From NCBI GenBank assembly GCA_005406025.1, contig BGZK01001264.1, positions 62,001 through 126,000 on the forward strand: a stretch of 64,000 nucleotides of DNA, in the 5' to 3' direction. Shown piece after piece: positions 23,002-35,525 of this stretch. The notes below the pieces were generated by a model. That model ran no database searches. It had not been told where the DNA came from and saw nothing but the letters and a program-made list of their open reading frames with translations. How positions within the stretch are numbered: the stretch's first letter is position 1; the number at the start of each line of letters is the position of its first letter. Source of the DNA: Eumeta japonica (lineage: Eukaryota > Arthropoda > Insecta > Lepidoptera > Psychidae). The translations under genes and the position numbers were made by a program.

Positions 23002-23070
23002 TTAAAAATTTATTTAATAATTAAAAAAATTTATTTGAAAATTAACTAAATAAAAATTTAGTTAATTTTC
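23002..23070. repeat. Junction spacer with perfect 15-bp palindrome
   Basis: The 60 bp between the two block copies are almost pure A/T. GAAAATTAACTAAAT (23037-23051), loop AAAA, and ATTTAGTTAATTTTC (23056-23070) form a perfect hairpin. Its right arm overlaps the first bases of copy 2 (TTAATTTTCAGG). The palindrome therefore sits exactly on the duplication junction. Confidence 0.85.
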
Positions 23071-23329
23071 AGGATGAGAATTAAAATACGGAATATGTTG
23101 TCTCACTCGAAGTTTATAAGAAAAGCTAAATTCGTATGAAATGTATTGCTTAATATCGCAGAGCTCTAATATGATGATTTGCAATAGAGACAACTCACAC
23201 CTGCATCTTTTTTTTTGTCATAGACATAGGTGTTATTGTCACAGTATAAATGGGGAAGACGCATTTACTAAAATCTCATCCACTTTTTTGTATGCTTTTA
23301 AACGTCATTAAGGTATTCGGCTTGGAAAT

Positions 23330-23700
23330 CTACCTTGTTTTTCCTCTGCGCGAATTGAAAAAAAATAAAGGCGACTCGTTAACGTAGCGGCGCGCGTGTC
23401 GCTAAGTATTTACGGCGACGACCCGGAATAGTCTAAAACAGACTTAATGGCCTCCGGGGGTCAAACGTCATGGATTATTCAGCCGACGGGAAACGAGTTC
23501 GGTTAATTCGTTTTGAGTACGGCACCGCGCGCCGCGCGGGACGCGCTTGGAATTTTATTTTGAATACAACATTTTCTAGAACGAGTACTGTTGTCTTATA
23601 TAGCCTCCTATAGAATTTTATAAGCGTATACTGTATTAACCTCCGGCGGTGAAGATGTCCGTCTAGAGTTGTAGCGTGGCTAACTGGTGGTATTGCAAGA
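23330..23700. other. CpG-rich non-coding segment, copy 2
   Basis: Counterpart of 10190-10560, with extra bases in several homopolymers (for example CCGGGGG versus CCGGGG) and GCACCGCGCGCC in place of GCATTCGCGCC. No protein recognised. Confidence 0.4.
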
Positions 23701-26039
23701 ACCTCGAATAATGCGAAAAAGCTTGAGAGCGGTTTACGACCAAAAATTTTTTTCATATCTTGTCAGCGATAATTTATATCATCGTACTCTCCTTAGTACA
23801 CGAAAATAGGAAAAATTTCATACCATTGCATTGATGATTTAATGTAGAATAATTCTGTCAAAATTAAAATATGATTTGATGTGAGACGAAAAAAACATCT
23901 AAATACGTAACTTAAAAAACCGATCCCGTCAATTAGCTCTGCAAAACTTAAACAGACGATGATTTGTTAAAAAAGCCATTGATTTATCCTATTTTATTAG
24001 TTTTTGAATAACGGAAAGTAGTTTTCTATTTCAAATGGCTGTCTAAGTCGGTACCCTTAAATTATAATTAATAAAAAACAATTTAATAGACCAAAAAGGG
24101 ACTCTCACAGATAGTGATGACCTCTAATAGTAAGTAAATATATTTCCTTGTTATCATCTGTTTCGAAGAGATTGGGTTGTAATAGTCGCAACAGTATTAT
24201 TCTAGATAGAACTTATATTCAGTTTTTTATTGTTTTTTAACGAAACTAAATGGAAGCGTTATGAGACGTGCATTTTTGGACTACTCATCTATTTTTAATT
24301 TTTTTAAAGAGGACTGTGAATTTATTAATGTAGAGGTTCCATGAATTAAAAGTATTTAATTTGTTATTGTCGACTTAGATGAAACTTTTGTCCTTTAATG
24401 GCTTATTATTAGACGTAAACCCCAGTATTTGTTATGATGTGTTACGATCAAAGGGGCCAAAATTGTAAAATCAATTTCTGTTTCCAAGTTTTAGAATTTC
24501 CCATCCCATTGTAGGAGTACCGCATATTTTTACTGCCTATTTACCGAGTTGTTTTTTTTTCATTTGTTTCTTATATTATTTACTAATAGCTAAAGTGTTA
24601 AGATTTAATAACGGGAATTCAGAACTAATGATAATATCAAATAAAAAAGTTTGTAGTCTAAAACTCAGCGAATTTCAAGGACGTTACAAAGCAATTCTGA
24701 AAATAATTGATATGCTTCCATTTCATCACGGTGAGGCGGTTAAGTGGTCTAAAGTATTACCTTCGCACTAGAAGACACTGAATCCGACCACAGGTGAAGT
24801 ATACGACTTGTTCTATCCTCCTAACGACAAGTTAGGCCGTAGGTTTTGAACATTAGCACAACATTGATGATCATGGTCATTGGGAATCCTCGACTTATGC
24901 GAGGCCAAATCCGAAGTTTTAGTCTAAACCCTCTCAATGTAAAAAAAGAAGGAAGAGGTTATTCCACACAACACCAGGCATTGAACAACACATCATCATC
25001 GCACAACCTTCTCATGCAATTTACCTATTCTATTCGCTCGTATCAATCCCTGCCTTAATTCAACGTTATTAAGAAAAAAAGGAAATAATTGTAAAATGTA
25101 TGCGGCAGAAGCAATTTGCGAAACTCAAAAACAAAACATAACTATTGAGTTATAATAATAGATATAAAATTAATAATATTGAATAAACTTGCCTGTGCTA
25201 ACGTGCGAAGCTCCATAGAAGTTATAAGCTTCTAAAATCAGACTGTTTCACTTTGAACAACAGTGATACGTCACACGATACCGCAATATGAATTATTACC
25301 GATTAAAAACTATTAACGTTAGTGATGAAGCTCAAAAAAATAGGTGGCATGGGACGTCTGGCAGATGTGGGACGTCCCAAACTTATTAATTTTTTTTCTA
25401 TTGAAATATTTTGATATGAAAATTTGAATGAAAATTTACAGATCGTGCTGCATTTAATTCTGAAACTTTTGTACTCTCACTCTCTGTCGCTGTCCCTCGT
25501 ATTTAAAACTAATATACATTTTTAGTGTTGTAATGAAAAGTCACTTAAATGAACCGATATTTACGCCTAAAGCTGTGAGCAATAGTATAATTACAACATG
25601 CTGATACACTAAAACACACACACACACATCCACCCAAACACAAAAGTTCTGTGTGAAATACATGAGCGCTGAGTCGAAAAGAGCCAACAAGACCCGAAGC
25701 TGATTTTCATAGAAAAGCTTTCATAAAAGCTTATTATGATTATTTAAACAATTGTAGTTCTGGTTTCAAATTTCATTGCCATGTCTAGTCCCTCTATTTT
25801 TGTTGCTTAATAGGTGTAATATTTTTAACATCAATCAAGTACTTTATCAAAATGAAATAATATTTTTCCTTGTATTTCTAAAACAGTGTCAGTATAGAAA
25901 CAATATCTTATTGTCGTTCTCACAAATCAACTCAAAAATCACACAGTAAGTAACAAAGAAAGTATCATGATTATAGAAATTCGGGTATTATCGATTTTAA
26001 AAATGCATAATTTCTTGCTGTGGGTGAATTCAGAATGCA

Positions 26040-26795
26040 TTTTCGAGTTTTAAATATTCTCTTATGACGATGTGAACATTGCTATCTCAAAAGTAGAGAA
26101 TGGTTTACTGTAAATAATCTACATCTTAATGAATTAAAACCATATGTTAAAATTTACGCCACCAAAGCCATAGATCCAGAACTATTTTAGTACGAAACCA
26201 GGAATTATATTTTGTTGATATTATTGCATTCCTGGGTATAGCTCAGATAAAAGATTTCAATGCGGTGCTCACATTAGTAAATTGACAAAAGCCCTGCTCC
26301 ACATGCGGTTAAGAAGATACGAAATCGTGAGATGGAAGCTGGCAGACTGGTTTGTTTAGTTGTTTTCATAGCCTGATGTCTTATTGCATTTTGCTCTGGA
26401 GACTTGCTGCAGTTGTATATAAAATTTTCCTGCTGCAGAAGCGAGCCATGCGGGCGATTTACAAACTGGGACTTGCTAGTATCTCTAAGGAATAATTTTA
26501 AAGAAATTGGAATCTTAACTTTGGGATCTCAGTTTATAAACGAAAATTTAATACATGTAAAAAATAATATAGAAATTATTGAGAAAAATAGTGGCCGACA
26601 TGATTCAATAGGAGAAATAAAAATAATCTTTGTTTATCTGTCAATCGATTATCTGAAGTCACAAGCTCATTTATGGACTTCTATGTAGTCTTGTTCAATA
26701 AAGTCCCTGTAGATATTCAAAATTTACCCTTAAATAAATTTAAAATAATTATTAAACATGTAGTTTGTAAAACCATTATAAAATGTTCGATCATT
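26040..26795 (+). pseudogene. Non-LTR retrotransposon (jockey-like) RT C-terminus, copy 2
   Basis: Same LINE remnant as at 12910-13650. Between 26010 and 26370 at least seven A, T or C runs are one or two bases shorter than in copy 1, so the 142-codon frame of copy 1 is broken. The 94-codon frame at 26404-26688 (ending LKSQAHLWTSM) is identical to that in copy 1. Confidence 0.75.
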
Positions 26796-28313
26796 TTGAG
26801 AACAAGTCCATGAACCTAACCAGCTCGAGTCCTTATCGGGTTGCATCTTTCAATAATACTTTTGTTATTTATTGTTATTGTACACAATTAAATTTGAAAA
26901 TATATACCCTCAAGTTTCTTGCTGCCTTCCGAACTAGTGCTAAATTTATATTATATTAGTAAATTAAATATATAACAACGCATTCGAGGAGTTATGTATA
27001 ACTTGTGAAATAGAGAGATTTTTGAATTTAAATTCTCAAAAGTCCAATACATGATTAATTTATAGACTAGTCATATATTCAAATTCCACTCAAAAATCAG
27101 ATAGATTTGACGAACAGACAGATACGTCTATAAGGCCATCTGTACGACCACCGCGTACCTAAAAAAATACACGGGAATAAATACTGTCGAGCCTAATTAG
27201 GTCTGCGGAATTAGTAAAGCTAATTAACATAAAACAGCTATCGAGGCCAACGGGGCACATTATCGTACTAGACAATGCTTAATTAGGTTTCAGTCTGAAT
27301 GTTGGAAAAGTTCTGCTTGGGGCAGCCATCCATTTGCGATATTATAAATGACTTTTTCTTCGCCGCAATAAGCTTAGTGCCTGGGATCAACATACACAAT
27401 TCACACATTTTCTAGACTTTCTAGATAAGTACAATTAATTTAATGGCGGTTATAATATACCGCTTCAATAAGTGGGTCTCTAGCCACACTTCTAAACTAA
27501 TACCCTATAAAGAGATACAATTTATTTGCTTGTGTGTTTGTACGTAAAGGGCAATCTCCGTTTTTATCTAACTGATTCCAAAATGTTTTTCACTGATAGA
27601 AAACTATATTAGCTCAAAGTATGTTACTTAAATTACATTTTGATTTTTCATTTCATTATATGTTTTCAAATTCAACACATTCTTTTAGCAGTTGCGGCAT
27701 TCAATGGTAACAAATGTACGTCTTCTCATCCATACTTTAACCTTTGCATTATTGCTGTGACATGATAAACAATTTTACGTTTTGAGATAACGACAACATA
27801 GACAAATATACATCTAAAAACATACATAAAGATTACAAGAATTATTGAATAACCTGTGTGAGGAGTAACAGTCATAGGAATTTGAACTAAAGTAGGCATC
27901 AACGCTTCAGATATTGCTTATATTATATAAATAAAAAAAAACTTTCTTAATAAAAACGTTCTACTGTAAGTGGTTGTTGAGCCTTTTTTGGTCACATCAT
28001 ATACCAAGTAAGGAAAAACTAAACATTTCAAAATATTTACTATTAAATTTTATACTTACCTTTCTCATTTTTTTTTAGTAAGTCAATATTTGGTAAAGGT
28101 CGGCCGGCTTACCAGGATTTGTAATTTTTCTCTATAAGAAGACTGATTAAATGCGTTTACACTACTGTTTAATTTTAATAAGCAAACGTTTCCAACATAA
28201 ATTTTATAACTTATAACTGAATATTTTTACTACATGCAGAACAGAATAACACAACTAATATAAAACTATCAAAACTATCATGTTCTACGAAAACAACAGT
28301 ATTTTGTGCTGCT

Positions 28314-28715
28314 ATGATGAGAAATAATTCGAGAGTAGGGCTGGGATTTAAGCGGAGAACAAGATTGGAATCAGGGCAGATAGTGCGACCGAAATTGATA
28401 TCGAGAACTGGAATCGAATCGGGACCAGAATCGAGAGTAGGACTGGGATTTAAGCGGGGAACAAGATCGGAATCAGGGAAAATAGTAGGACCGGAATTGA
28501 TATCGGGAAGGGGAGCTGAATCAGGATCGGAATCGAGAGCAGAACTGGGGCTTAAACGGAGAATAAAATCGGAATCAGGGCAAATAGTAGGACCGGAATT
28601 GATATCGGGAACGGGAACCAGAATGGGGATCACGATTGAAAGAGAGATCGATATATATAAAAGATGCAAAAAAAAATTTTTATGTCCACACAGGCGAAGC
28701 CGCCAGCAAAAGATA
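28314..28715 (+). repeat. 102-bp minisatellite with GC-rich tail, copy 2 (about three units)
   Basis: Three 102-bp units starting near 28330, 28432 and 28534 (GAGAGTAGGGCTGGGATTTA, GGACTGGGATTTAAGCGGGG, GCAGAACTGGGGCTTAAACG), then the tail TATGTCCACACAGGCGAAGC. Because 102 is a multiple of three, the array is open on both strands and yields a spurious 216-codon minus frame with 34-residue repeats (DINSGPTI..PDSD..). It is two units longer than copy 1. Confidence 0.8.
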
Positions 28716-29446
28716 GTACAGTCAAATTTAACGTGATATTCTTTTCGCAAAACTTCGGCGAGGAAAAGATAGTTGACGGGATTTATTGACTGGAAAAAAT
28801 AAACGATATCGTCCGAAATAGAAAAAAATAAGACAGTAGGTGCCCTGACCCGCGTCAGCAATCGTGCTCAGATGTCAACTTCTGTCGCCTTCGTTTTTGC
28901 GGTTGAAATATTTTTCCTTTCTAAAATTGTAAGACACTCCTAGCAGATTATTTCGTTTTCTTTGTTGTCCGAATAACCGCAACCGAAAAGAAAATTGTGT
29001 CAAAACCTTTGCTTTGTTTCCAAAGGCTATTTTTTTATTTAGTACACTGTTCTGTTTTGACTAAAAATGTGCTTTTTGTTTTAAATATGTAAAGCGAATT
29101 AATACAAAATAAATTATGCGATCACTGGAAGATGAAGCTGATGGATATTTAAAATTGAGAACATAAAAACTACGTCATCCTGAGGAATATGAGTAGGAAA
29201 GTACCCATCAAGAATGTCGAGTTTCATCAAAATCAAACTCCACTTTGTCGGAGATATTTATTAGTTTAATATATATAAAAGCAACTAAGGTATGAGTGTT
29301 TTATTTTACCGATTACACACAGAGGACAAGACAGACCAGGTAAGATATGATGCTACTGCGTCTTTATGATAATTTGCAATAGTATCGTATAAAATCAAAC
29401 TTTTATAAAGCATAAACAAAATTTTTTTACCATTTCCCCAGAAAAT

Positions 29447-29667
29447 TCATCAGCGCGTTGCCATCCTCTTGGGTAGGAATAAGATAACGATGCAGACGGG
29501 AGTAGGCCTCCGGAACTCTCATCTAATGGACGAAATGCAACAGCGGAAGCTCTTACTTCACATTTGTATTCTCTGACAGTGTGTTATTTCATCGCTTGAG
29601 CAGACTCATTTTTGTGCGGAAGCCAAGTATCACAGCACGGCTCTACCACTCGGCCATCTCCTGAATT
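29447..29667 (-). mobile_element. SINE-like / LINE-tail repeat plus tRNA-like box, copy 2
   Basis: Counterpart of 16120-16345, unchanged by eye over its full length. Confidence 0.45.
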
Positions 29668-29769
29668 ATCCTAACCTTTTTAATTACGCCGTTGTCGGAT
29701 ATTATATTTTTATACTATATAGAGGTAAACGGGAACAGGTCGTGATACCATCATTTTCTCATCGTTCAA

Positions 29770-30540
29770 AATGTCAGTAGAATACGGCTCTCGGTACCGT
29801 ATAAAGATTCATAAAAGCCTCGAATGCGTCTGATATTCGACCTATTTGTCAAATTGAAATCCGTTTACGCGCGGGAAACGAGCCCGAAAATACCAGCGAC
29901 AACGAGCCGCTGATGAAAGAAAAATTTTTATTTGCGAAATACACGAGGGCGACGAAACGGGTCCCGACATTTTTCCGGACGCGGCCGTATCCGACGCTCC
30001 GTACGCCGGATGCGCGCGTCGCGTGCGAACACGTCGACGAGTTGTGTGTGCACGGCTTTATTTTCCTTGGCCATATGGTGACCGTGTAAACGTAGGCCGT
30101 TTGCAACATTTTTTTCTGTCGCAAAAATTGCGGCCAGTGTTTTGATAAAATGTTCGTTGTGTCATAGATGATATATTTTCGGACGAGTGGAAACATCAGA
30201 AGTCCATCGAAAATTGTATTGTCGTTGTTGTGCCGGGTGAGACATACTCTCCTACAATATTTTTTTTATCGCAGATGGAGAGATTCGGATGTTAAGCCCT
30301 TCACATCGGTTCAGAGGACCGATTCCGTAAACTTAAGACGATTCAGTCGTATGGTCACTGATGTCAAAATTACGTCAGAGGAGGTTCCCGCCGCGCACCC
30401 TCGGTCGACGTAATGTTGACGTCACATCGATGCCGACTGAGCCGCTTTTAACTTTACAGAATCGATCAGTTGCGCGGGTCGAGGGCTGCCGACGACCTTT
30501 GCACCCGTTCCGGGACCACTTAACGCGTTGCCCGAGACTT
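29770..30540. other. CpG-rich non-coding segment, copy 2
   Basis: Counterpart of 16440-17240. The 115-codon minus frame at 29849-30196 is identical, but the flanks (30350-30385 and 30530-30720) show clusters of deletions, for example CGTATGGTCACTGATGTC against CGTTATCGTTACGATGTC. This looks like lower consensus quality. Confidence 0.35.
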
Positions 30541-30554
30541 GGCAAAGAGACTTA

Positions 30555-30612
30555 AGTCAACTTAAGTCAAAACTCGCCGACGCTCTTAACCACTAAGCCA
30601 CCACTTTAGCGT
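30555..30612 (-). repeat. tRNA-like SINE head, copy 2
   Basis: Counterpart of 17240-17320: the minus strand again reads GTGGTGGCTTAGTGGTTAAG. Confidence 0.35.
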
Positions 30613-30837
30613 GAATTGTCGCAGGATGACCTATAGCTGGGCGCAATAAAAGCGTAACGAAAAATGAAACGCACTAAGAAAGGCAGCAATATCTCCACTC
30701 AGCTTTAGCAGACGGATAGTGGAATAGGGAAATATGAAACCTGTTTACCACACAGCAACAGCCTCTTGTTATATAAAATAATAAGAGTATGAACTATGCG
30801 TGTAATGACAGATTATCGTTTAAACAGAATGTGACAA

Positions 30838-31230
30838 TCAACGCTTGCCTACAATATGCATTAACATGCAGCATGTAACTCACTGCTGACCTTCGAATCT
30901 GTCCCTCCACTACGAATCTCTATCCGAAGAATTGAATATTGATTTGAGAGGATTGACAGATATCGAACATCTAAGGTGTTAATTTTATAATTATCTTAGT
31001 CCACTAAACATTATAACGTTAATTTCTACGTACGTTTCATGCCAACCAGGCACACCCCTCAGAAAAATGCAGACAGTCACATCCACCAGGGTGTAAGGAG
31101 TGTTAAAACAATCAACAAATGTGTCCACAACCTTATTATTAGTGAAACGCTGCATATTAATGCATGTTACAGGCAATCGTCTGTTATGGATTTCCGAATT
31201 AACACCTCACATAATAGAATATGTCACAAT
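30838..31230. mobile_element. Fold-back repeat element, family A, second locus (copy 2)
   Basis: Counterpart of 17549-17950 with small indels. The short frames through it are by-products of the inverted arms. Confidence 0.55.
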
Positions 31231-31379
31231 CAAGCATTACACCACCTGTAGCATCACATCACACTCTTCATATACATGTGTATCCCGGCTTAAGAATATT
31301 ATATAAATAATTGCAAGTTCAAGATATTTATTCATGCTGTCAAATTTATTACTTACAAGCCACCAGGCGTTTCCTGACG

Positions 31380-31700
31380 TAGAATGATTCTTCATTTTGT
31401 ATGTCGACCGTTCGCTACCAATAACGTTCTCGATGGCTACCTGCCTGTCTCTCCCCCACTCTGCTCTCGATGCCGATTTGCCTCGCTCTCGATTCTGATC
31501 ACAGTCCCGCTTTTATTCCGATCCTAATCTCGATCTAAATAAATTGTGATTTTAACTTGCTCTCGATTTCGATCGGTTTACCCGATCTCGATACTGCTCC
31601 CCACTTTAATTATGGTAGCGCTCTTGAATTTTATTTTACTCCCACACTCGATTTAGATATTGCCCCATTCTCGATTTTAATCACACGGAGACCTGGTCTC
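31380..31700 (-). repeat. Degenerate CTCGATTCCGATC minisatellite, copy 2
   Basis: Counterpart of 18070-18430, with several lost bases (for example CGATCGGTTTACCCGATC against a longer form in copy 1). Confidence 0.6.
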
Positions 31701-33054
31701 GACCATGACGTGTTCGCCTGTAGGCACAGTCAGTGGTCTTCACTTCACTCCACCACGCTGCGTCACGCCTCCGCAGTATTGGCTACTTTTATTTGAGTTT
31801 TGATACAAGCTGTATCTCCGACAAATACTAAAACACTCTATTTATACTTACCAAGAGCATAATTATGATTTTTTCCATACAAACGCCTAAATAATAGCGT
31901 TTCGTGGTTTAATACATAAATAAAAACGTTTTATGTTTCTAAATTAAATCCCATACCAAAGTTTTATTCCGGACTTTAGACCTTTAAGGGTGAAATTTAC
32001 AAAAACAGTGCAATTTTGTTTATTGTTTTCTAATATGAAGCCTAAATAATGAATTCATGTTGTTAGCTTGTGAAATGACCGAAGTCCCAATAAACTTTCA
32101 TCCCTTACTTAACCCCATCAAGTTTTATTTTCCTGATTTAAGATAACTTATTTTCTTTTCAAGGTCCATCTATCTCTAAACTAAAAATTTATTAAAATTG
32201 ATCTAGCAGCTTAGACATGAAAAATGTAACAGACAGACAGATAAACATTCCATGTATAATAATATTAGTGTGAATATTGAAGTAGAACATCTGAAATTAA
32301 ATTATTGTATACTTCGTTTGTATTTCAATTTTCGCGAAAATACCTCTACGCTATTTTTACTGCGATCCCTTTAAATACACTCCCAAAAGTACTGTGTAGC
32401 ACTCTACTGAAGTTCATAGGAGTCGACCGCGCAGTACCTATTTTCCTACTCTAGCCTGCGGCGTTTTGCGAAACTGCTACACCGAAATGGACTCAGTAAT
32501 AGGTCCAGGTAGGTCGTCGCTAAATTGCTTATCCTCTGAATGGAAGTAAAATTTTTAATGCTAATATCGAGATGTGAATTAAAACGACCTTAATATATAC
32601 AACGTAGAAACGAAATGAGAACAGGTTGTTTGTCGGGCTTTTCGATTTGAAAATATTTGAAAGTATTTCTTCGTCGAAGTTTGATACTGGACCGTCCCTG
32701 TGATTGTGTTGTATTTGATGATTTAAAAGACAATATAATAAAAAATGGTAATAAATAATAGCGTGTTTATAATACTGTTTCGCCGTATTTCATCTTTAAG
32801 TAATAGTTTATTCTCTATACCGTAGACAATTGACGGACGTGGTTCGGAACCAATGGATATTGAAGTCGACGTTCGAACAACATGGCAAGCTTTACATCGG
32901 GCGGATCGCGCAAATGCGCATACGAAAATATAGTAAAACAAAGCAACAAAGTTCTTACGCTTTTCTCAACTACAACAAAATTGTATTTATTTTTTATTTT
33001 CTATAATTTTTCAATACAAATAATGTTAGGTATTATCAAACTAACCAGACCAGA

Positions 33055-33093
33055 ATTTACAATGCTTTGAAATGCATTCAAAGCATTGTAAAT
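33055..33093. repeat. Perfect 17-bp palindrome, 5-nt loop, copy 2
   Basis: Identical to 19817-19855: arms 33055-33071 and 33077-33093 with loop ATGCA. Confidence 0.9.
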
Positions 33094-33107
33094 CCTACTA
33101 ATATTGT

Positions 33108-33260
33108 AAACGCGAAAGTTTGTATGGACGGATGGATGTTTATTACCCTTTCTCACAAAAACTTCTAAGCGAGTTTTGATGAAACTTTCCAGTAATATAC
33201 ATCTTTATATATCATAAATATGAGCTATAATTTTCAAAGAAACTTCGCTTCGCTCGCAAA
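33108..33260 (+). repeat. Lepidopteran interspersed repeat (AACGCGAAAGTTTGTATGGA type), copy 2
   Basis: Counterpart of 19856-20040. The A/T-rich middle differs (CATCTTTATATATCATAAAT versus CCTTATATATCATAATAATA). Confidence 0.5.
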
Positions 33261-34078
33261 CATTGAATGAATTTTTATTGTGTACCGATTGATTACAAGT
33301 AACAGTAACTTTTAATATCATCATCGATCCACGATCAGATTGGATACTTTAGACCGTAATCAAAATCATGATCGACAACATAAAGATGAAGGAATCATCC
33401 ATGCCCACGCGCACGAAGTCGCGAACAAAGCTGTTAGCATATAGATGCACGCGCATCGAGCCAACTAACGAGCGAGATTCTTTCATTAAAATCGATGAAC
33501 ACGACGCGTTATTTCACAGTATTTGGCAAAAAAAATTCGTAGGAAAACAATCCACGAAAACGTTACCAGGGACCTCAGTAAATATCCGGCGGACCGGACT
33601 TTGAAATCAAACAAAGAGACGTCTGTTTCACGATTTATAGCGATGCCCGCGCCGGTGATCGACACACTCGACAGTCGTGGAATTTCGTGGCGTTTTAAAC
33701 CGATGAATGAACAATTCAAAAGTTTCCGCTACCGGATTTGTTAAACTGTAACGTTTTGCCGTCGGAAATTGAATTATGATATTTTTTTACGACATATACA
33801 AAACATAAATTAATCGAATTAGAATGACAATGAAGTTACGAGACGCTAAAAATTATTTGCTATCTTTTTTTCTAAAACCGGGCTTTATACGGTTTTGTTC
33901 TAGCGACATAGCTTTCCATCTGTCTCTCTGTCGCTCGTCAGAAGTGCAAAATATTGTGTCAATTCAATAATTTTATTATAAAAAATAGATAGCTATATAT
34001 AGAAATCCGACTTGTGAGGTACCTATTGTCAACACTAGGAACTAAATTTCAATATCAACCTTTTATGGGATTTTTAAA

Positions 34079-34150
34079 GGTAAACGAGCATGTGGGCCAC
34101 CAAGAAGTAGATGGTCACTGTCGCCCATGGACATTCGTAACATCAGAAGA
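34079..34150 (-). repeat. 3' tail of a jockey-like LINE, copy 2
   Basis: Counterpart of 20870-20950. Confidence 0.55.
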
Positions 34151-34447
34151 ATCACCAGTGAGAAGAATCACCAAATGAAATAACGGTAGTATGCATATAT
34201 GAAAGTGGGAATTAAAGCCGGAGATTAGTACAAGTAAAGCATTTTAAACGGATTAGCATGAACTTTTAACTTATATGCATTTTCTATAATTCATACAAAA
34301 TCTAGTTACAAAATTATGTTGACTATATTACAAAATTGCGTATTATGTGCCCTCTATCTCATGGACCTTGCGTAGAAATGGTAAAGAAATAAAATAAACA
34401 AAAACAAATTTATGTTACGTTTAGAGTTGTCCTTCCCAGGCATTTTT

Positions 34448-35037
34448 GACGTGACAACGTCTTAAATTAGGCTGGTGGCTGGGAGTCACTTATGAAAATG
34501 TAACGCTCGGTAACGTAACGATGAGTCACCGAACGAGAGAGAGGCCCGCCGAATGCCTTAGCGTCTCTCCCACTCAACTATGATCGGTTCTGCCGCGCGC
34601 GCAGCACTAGAGAAATTAGTGCATAGCTTGCAAATGTATTGCGTTATTGTATGTATATTTGTATATAAATACGTATGTATGTGTAAAGGTAAAAATAAAA
34701 TTTTGTTAATATGAAATTCAGTGCGAGATTCTTTGTATAAATTAATGTTTTAAATATAATTTTGTATAAATAAATGTTTTAAATTGTTACTATTATTTCA
34801 TCCTTCTTCCTACTATGATGAATATTCACATTAAAATGATTTTACCATTCGTCGTTGTCACGTACTTTCTGCCCGTATACCGACTTTACAGGCAACCAAA
34901 TTTTAATGTATATTCTCACCATTTACATATCTTTTAGTTATCGTGATTACACGGATTTTCAGGCGATAGTAGAAGCATACCTTACGCTCGTTAAAGCATA
35001 TAATAGTAACTAATACGATATTCGGTCAAATGCTGCA
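34448..35037 (+). mobile_element. About 590-bp insertion present only in block copy 2
   Basis: Copy 1 reads GGCATTTTTTTAATATGCTT without interruption (about 21232-21252). Copy 2 reads GGCATTTTT, then this insertion, then ATTTTTTTAATATGCTT, so the target is a T-run and the duplicated bases are probably ATTTTT. The insertion starts GACGTGACAACGTC. ACGTGACAACG (34449-34459) pairs with CGTTGTCACGT (34853-34863), followed by CCGACTTTACAGGCAACC (34881-34898). The element at 51239-51570 shares these words in the same order. No ORF: a non-autonomous transposon. Confidence 0.75.
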
Positions 35038-35194
35038 ATTTTTTTAATATGCTTAACCTTCAAATCGTACATGTTAATTTCAAAATTTGCTATCCAAAAT
35101 TGTGCATAAAACAAATTAAGAATATAGGTATCAATATAGGTACCTATTTACCAAATTTAATCTCTTATTTACATGTATTTATTTTATATAGTAA

Positions 35195-35525
35195 CTTTTT
35201 GTTCCCGGTCCGCCCGCATAGACATAAAATAGAATTGTCTTGCGTATCGCCCCATTACAAAATCCAACTCTCGATGTCAATTTCTTTGATTCTTAATTCC
35301 GACCGCGGTACCAATTTTGCTGCCGGTCTATTCTAATGAGATTCCGATTCCGTTCTCGTTCTCGTTCCCAATTTAAATTTTCACGCCCTTGATTCCAATT
35401 TACTCGATTTTGACCTTTGTCTCATCCTAATTTCGATTCCGGCCTCGGCTTCAATTCTTTTTCTCCTTCTATGTGCAATTTAGATTCTGATATCCGCCGC
35501 GGTTTTGATTCAGACATAGCATATG
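35195..35525 (-). repeat. Degenerate minisatellite with CCGCCCGCATAGACATAAAAT tail, copy 2
   Basis: Counterpart of 21398-21725. The 95-codon frame at 35049-35336 reads through it and is not a gene. Confidence 0.55.

Noticed and set aside
28211..28861. 216-codon minus-strand ORF with Pro/Ser/Asp repeats
   Set aside because: Its repeats are the 102-bp minisatellite read in frame; the block copy at 15063-15531 has no equivalent ORF and the flanks are ordinary non-coding DNA.
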